From Ephydatia muelleri (taxonomy: Eukaryota; Porifera; Demospongiae; Spongillida; Spongillidae), in assembly GCA_013339895.1 (NCBI GenBank), contig JABACO010000019.1, positions 7,354,466-7,418,465 on the forward strand: 64,000 nucleotides of DNA, in the 5' to 3' direction. The notes beneath the pieces were generated by a model that saw only the letters and a list, made by a program, of their open reading frames with translations, ran no database searches and was not told the origin of the DNA. A program made the position numbers and the translations under genes. This document shows positions 61,601-64,000 of the stretch, in pieces; position 1 is the first letter of the stretch, and each line of letters opens with the position of its first letter.

Positions 61601-64000
61601 GTACGATAAGGCCATGCATTAGGCTGTACAGGTACGATAAGGCCATGCATTAGGCTGTACAGGTACGATAAGGCCATACATTAGGCTGTACAGGTACGAT
61701 AAGGCCATACATTAGGCTGTACAGGTACGATAAGGCCATGCATTAGGCTGTACAGGTACGATAAGGCCATACATTAGGCTGTACAGGTACGATAAGGCCA
61801 TACATTAGGCTGTACAGATACGATAAGGCCATGCATTAGGCTGTACAGGTACGATAAGGCCATGCATTAGGCTGTACAGGTACGATAAGGCCATGCATTA
61901 GGCTGTACAGGTACGATAAGGCCATACATTAGGCTGTACAGGTACGATAAGGCCATGCATTAGGTACGATAAGGAGGTTGTACAGGTATGATACGACCAT
62001 GCATTAGGCTGTACAGGTACGATAAGGGATTATATCTTAGGACTTTCTATTATACCCTATTCAGATGTGTCAGGACCCTGAATGCAAGTGCAGCATGACA
62101 CTGGCTGGGCTCATGTGATGTACATAAGCCAAATAAAATCCAATGATCTCAAGCACTGATTGGAGTCGGACAAAGTGTAAATCACATGAATTGAAAGCTA
62201 GAATTATGAGATGACAGTGCACTGTCCAACGTCTGCAGCACTTTGGTCACATTCACTTTCATAATATACTTAGAGGTCCTGTCATCTATGTTGTGGCCAA
62301 TGTAGCTTGTGCCAGTAAGAGCAGCCAACATGCGGAAGGTGGGGTTGTCCCGCTCATAGCCCGGTACGAGCTCCAGAATGAAGGCCGAGTCCCTCAACCA
62401 CCAAAGGTGAACGAGCCCTGCCCCGTGCAGTCCCACCAATATGTCCGCCCTGTGCACAACTACAATCTGCTCACAGATGTCCAGGTCTTCCGGATGGACC
62501 CCTTGAATGTCAGCTCCTGGGAAGTGGTTCTTTATGCCCGACACAAGGTCATCTTCGTTCTCTAAGATGCGTTCAATCTTGCCCCCGTCGTAGGGATGTC
62601 GCTTGTACTGTTTGCGGAGGATGATGACCACCGTCTTCGGGTCTCGGTAGCTACTGACGGGGAGTGAGTCGTCCACCCCACACGTGCTCAGGACGTGCTT
62701 ACGAAAGAGGGCGAAGGACGAGAGGCTAGCGTTCCTGCCGCTACAACTGTGGCAGCGCTGTCGCAACATGCGCTTCTGCTTGCACTCGAAAGGAATGCTG
62801 GAGTACATCCAGGGCGACGTGATCAATTTCCTGAAGCACAGCCTCTTCTCGCGCAGCTCCTGAACCGGGTACAGCCCGGGAAACAGCCTCCGCTCGAAGT
62901 CCGCGAACATGTAGGCGTGGTGGGTCTCGTCCAATCTCAGTATCTTGTGACTCCCGATGGCCCCCCGGTCGAGCAGCGACTTGAACAAGCTGTACCACGC
63001 CATGAAGCGGAAGTACACGTGCTCGCACGAGCTCGTGAAGACGAAAGTGGTCTCCTCCACCCACGCCTCGCAGTCCTCCGGTCGGGCCGGCGCGCTGGCG
63101 AGGGCTTCGAACGCCAGGACGCGGGTCGGATCGAACCTCTGCGTGACTCTAATGAGCCTTTGTGGGTTGGGGCTCCCGCACGGGGTAGTGTCGGGCGTGC
63201 TAACGAGCTGCGTAGCGTTGCTCCCGGGCGTCCGCTTGTCTCGGTCCCCCCAAGCCAGCGTGTCGTAGGCCACAGCGGGTCGGATGAGGACGTTCTCGAT
63301 GATGCACTGGGCCATCACGGTGGAGTAGGCAGCCCCGTAGCAACGGATCTGTCCTCCGCTGGCGCACACGTTGAGCGGGACCGTAAACGTGTCTTCGACG
63401 AAGTCCCTACAGAAGGTCCCCGCCTCCCACCTCGTGTTGCTCTCCGCCGCGATGGTAAAGACAGTCGATAGATTCCCGGGTCTTCGGAGGGCGATTGCGC
63501 TGGACAGCGGCGGAGACTCCAGTTCCTCCGCCACGGAAGCGGGTTCGACGTCGGCCAGGGCCATGGGCCACGCGGCGCTTCCGTCCTGCTTTTGGTGGAA
63601 GCTCACGGACACTTGCTGGGAGCCCACGTGAGGTAATCTTCGGTAAACTCCAACCACGGCCAAGAGTGCAACTGCAGCTAATATCGCCGTAATGCGATGC
63701 CTTGCAGCCATGAAACGCTTTAGTAGGACCATGACGAGTTCTTATCACGTGGTAAATCTGAACGCGAGGAGGTATTACCCCCGCAAGAACGCTGATAGTA
63801 TCTCCACATGCGTTACATAGCGTGTATTATGAATATGCGACAGTGTACTTGTGTGTGTATGTATATGTGTGTGTTTATGTATGTTTGCATGTATATGTCA
63901 TGTGCGACACATGGATGGAGGAAAACCACTTACTATAGTGAATGAGGTATCGCAGTACTTCTGTGCTTCACTCTGCAACTCAAGCCTGCTAAGGTAGCCA
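50246..64000 (-). CDS. MUS81: MUS81 structure-specific endonuclease subunit, 5' end outside window
   Basis: Exons read on the minus strand, 5' to 3': 64000(partial)-63934, 61561-61473, 60894-60814, [gap], 60126-60033, 59766-59687, 58866-58782, 57192-57116, 56841-56273, 55958-55789, 55141-55098, 54959-54905, 54802-54753, 54701-54624, 54558-54446, 53835-53719, 51342-51247, 51124-50996, 50927-50824, 50510-50427, 50300-50246 (stop). Phases agree except across the gap, where a short exon is probably missed. The winged-helix part reads [18 protein letters not shown] and [15 protein letters not shown]. The ERCC4 nuclease part has [20 protein letters not shown] and [12 protein letters not shown]-type sequence ([16 protein letters not shown]), keeping the GDx(n)ERKx3D active site. 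[20 protein letters not shown] and FFIKRTKDL follow, then the C-terminal helix-hairpin-helix ([20 protein letters not shown]). With an EME partner the enzyme cuts replication forks and Holliday junctions in the nucleus. The linker exon holds a heptapeptide repeat. One intron has a GC donor. Confidence 0.92.
50324..50371 (+). repeat. (GT)n microsatellite in the last MUS81 intron
   Basis: About 24 GT units. Confidence 0.9.
51350..53130. other. Large MUS81 intron, nothing recognised
   Basis: Part of the 2.4-kb intron 51343-53718. AT-rich, no supported internal gene. Confidence 0.5.
53140..53325 (+). repeat. (CA)n-rich microsatellite in a MUS81 intron
   Basis: CA repeats with regular ATGCACACACAC interruptions. 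Confidence 0.9.
53440..53605. mobile_element. Decayed second copy of the 187-bp MITE
   Basis: It shares GAAAATCGGA, TTAATTAGCCATACATTTCA and GCGCAAGC with the corresponding interior of 44760-44946, and ends GCAATGATCCCATAT, matching the right end CGATCCCATTT. The left end is poorly kept. Confidence 0.6.
55215..55730 (+). repeat. Long interrupted (CA)n array in a MUS81 intron
   Basis: A perfect CA run at 55219-55260 grades into ACACAAACACGCACACA variants over about 500 bp. It carries spurious long frames on both strands. Confidence 0.9.
56393..56645 (-). repeat. Coding 21-bp minisatellite (APTVHKD repeat) in MUS81
   Basis: About a dozen heptapeptides APTVHKD with variants ([28 protein letters not shown]) are encoded in the 569-nt linker exon. 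The unit length is a multiple of three, so copy changes keep the frame. Confidence 0.92.
57265..57535 (+). repeat. About 34-bp minisatellite in a MUS81 intron
   Basis: About eight copies of GATACTACACCATACTTACT AGTACATAGTCAG. Several copies read TAGTAAGTATGG on the transcribed strand, a good donor-like sequence. Confidence 0.9.
57845..58394. mobile_element. 550-bp TTAA-flanked MITE, copy 2
   Basis: It is bounded by TTAA at 57841-57844 and 58395-58398. The ends are inverted (CTCTTTGAACGCCA on the left and, reverse complemented, CTCTTTGAACGCCAAGTGCA on the right). It is the same family as 25203-25688 and lies in a MUS81 intron. Confidence 0.88.
58510..58755 (+). repeat. (CA)n microsatellite complex
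   Basis: CA runs with ATAC and ATGC interruptions in a MUS81 intron. Confidence 0.9.
59450..59658 (+). repeat. (CA)n microsatellite with CAGACACACATA units
   Basis: It lies in the MUS81 intron just downstream (transcript sense) of exon 59766-59687. Confidence 0.9.
60127..60813 (-). other. MUS81: MUS81 intron region with a probable missed exon
   Basis: Exon 60894-60814 ends in phase 2 but exon 60126-60033 needs a phase-1 predecessor. A short exon of length 3n+2 must lie here if both are correct. I could not place it with confidence. Confidence 0.4.
61550..62032 (+). repeat. 31-bp minisatellite carrying copies of a MUS81 splice acceptor
   Basis: About 15 units of GGCTGTACAGGTACGATAAG GCCATACATTA. 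On the transcribed minus strand every unit contains TACCTGTACAG followed by CCTAATG, the same sequence as the real acceptor and first exon bases at 61568-61555. Confidence 0.92.
62182..63732 (-). CDS. GT61 (DUF563) glycosyltransferase, intronless, nested in a MUS81 intron
   Basis: 516 residues in one exon. The N-terminus has basic residues then a hydrophobic span (about residues 13-31, [17 protein letters not shown]), giving a type II Golgi/ER membrane topology, followed by a stem and a luminal domain. The C-terminal signature [13 protein letters not shown] (from residue 433) with AFILELVP is the hallmark of family 61, which includes EOGT and POMGNT2 in animals and xylosyl/arabinosyltransferases in plants. 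[22 protein letters not shown]-type sequence precedes it ([12 protein letters not shown]). The donor and acceptor cannot be told from sequence. It lies wholly within the 2.4-kb MUS81 intron 61562-63933, same strand. The 5' half is clearly richer in GC than its neighbours. It may be a retrocopy or a transferred gene; both are inference. Confidence 0.88.
   Translation of the reverse strand: MVLLKRFMAARHRITAILAAVALLAVVGVYRRLPHVGSQQVSVSFHQKQDGSAAWPMALADVEPASVAEELESPPLSSAIALRRPGNLSTVFTIAAESNTRWEAGTFCRDFVEDTFTVPLNVCASGGQIRCYGAAYSTVMAQCIIENVLIRPAVAYDTLAWGDRDKRTPGSNATQLVSTPDTTPCGSPNPQRLIRVTQRFDPTRVLAFEALASAPARPEDCEAWVEETTFVFTSSCEHVYFRFMAWYSLFKSLLDRGAIGSHKILRLDETHHAYMFADFERRLFPGLYPVQELREKRLCFRKLITSPWMYSSIPFECKQKRMLRQRCHSCSGRNASLSSFALFRKHVLSTCGVDDSLPVSSYRDPKTVVIILRKQYKRHPYDGGKIERILENEDDLVSGIKNHFPGADIQGVHPEDLDICEQIVVVHRADILVGLHGAGLVHLWWLRDSAFILELVPGYERDNPTFRMLAALTGTSYIGHNIDDRTSKYIMKVNVTKVLQTLDSALSSHNSSFQFM
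63733..63933. other. Promoter region of the nested GT61 gene within the MUS81 intron
   Basis: About 200 bp between the GT61 start codon and the upstream MUS81 exon. It contains a GT-rich tract at 63849-63885 and no recognised element. Confidence 0.4.

Noticed and set aside
62695-63471. 258-residue plus-strand frame
   Set aside because: It is an antisense shadow of the GC-rich GT61 gene.

Overview
Animal nuclear DNA. The genes are split by GT-AG (and a few GC-AG) introns and their exons match conserved animal proteins: GSTZ1, TMEM184C, a START-domain protein, NEMF and MUS81. Introns and spacers are crowded with (CA)n/(GT)n tracts, minisatellites and transposon remnants. A large intronless gene with a beta-helix-like ectodomain and many membrane helices is of a kind I associate with sponge genomes. 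My best guess is therefore a sponge or another early-branching animal, with modest confidence. Exon boundaries were read by eye from splice signals, frame continuity and recalled family sequence; nothing was aligned by machine.

Layout. (1) 445-10058, plus: the last four exons of GSTZ1. One 8.9-kb intron holds an apparently complete 5.1-kb TTAA-flanked DNA transposon (1375-6490) and a decayed Ty3/gypsy-type pol remnant on the minus strand (about 7.9-8.7 kb). (2) 10184-10671, plus: a small two-exon gene I do not recognise. (3) 10777-16105, plus: TMEM184C in eight exons, with minisatellites in its introns. (4) 17659-22346, minus: a START lipid-transfer-domain gene, with a 26-bp array of E-box palindromes upstream (23.0-23.7 kb). 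(5) 27481-40961, plus: NEMF, complete, 35 exons plus one inferred mini-intron. (6) 41881-42940: the 5'-truncated end of a retroelement with a zinc-knuckle and restriction-like-endonuclease tail. (7) 45082-49020, plus: the intronless beta-helix plus multi-TM gene. (8) 50246 to beyond 64000, minus: MUS81, with 20 exons recognised and the 5' end outside the window. An intronless GC-rich GT61 glycosyltransferase (62182-63732, minus) sits inside a MUS81 intron.

The main genes serve unrelated housekeeping roles: tyrosine catabolism, a membrane protein, lipid binding, ribosome quality control, DNA junction cleavage and glycosylation. There is no sign of a functional cluster. The most unusual signals are structural. 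A 78-bp TIR insertion in the transposon gene reads as a spliceable intron. At three places (NEMF exon 12 donor, NEMF exon 19 acceptor, MUS81 acceptor at 61562) a minisatellite unit contains a copy of the real splice site. C26 and G26 tracts flank one in-frame NEMF exon. Two small TIR element families each have two copies here.
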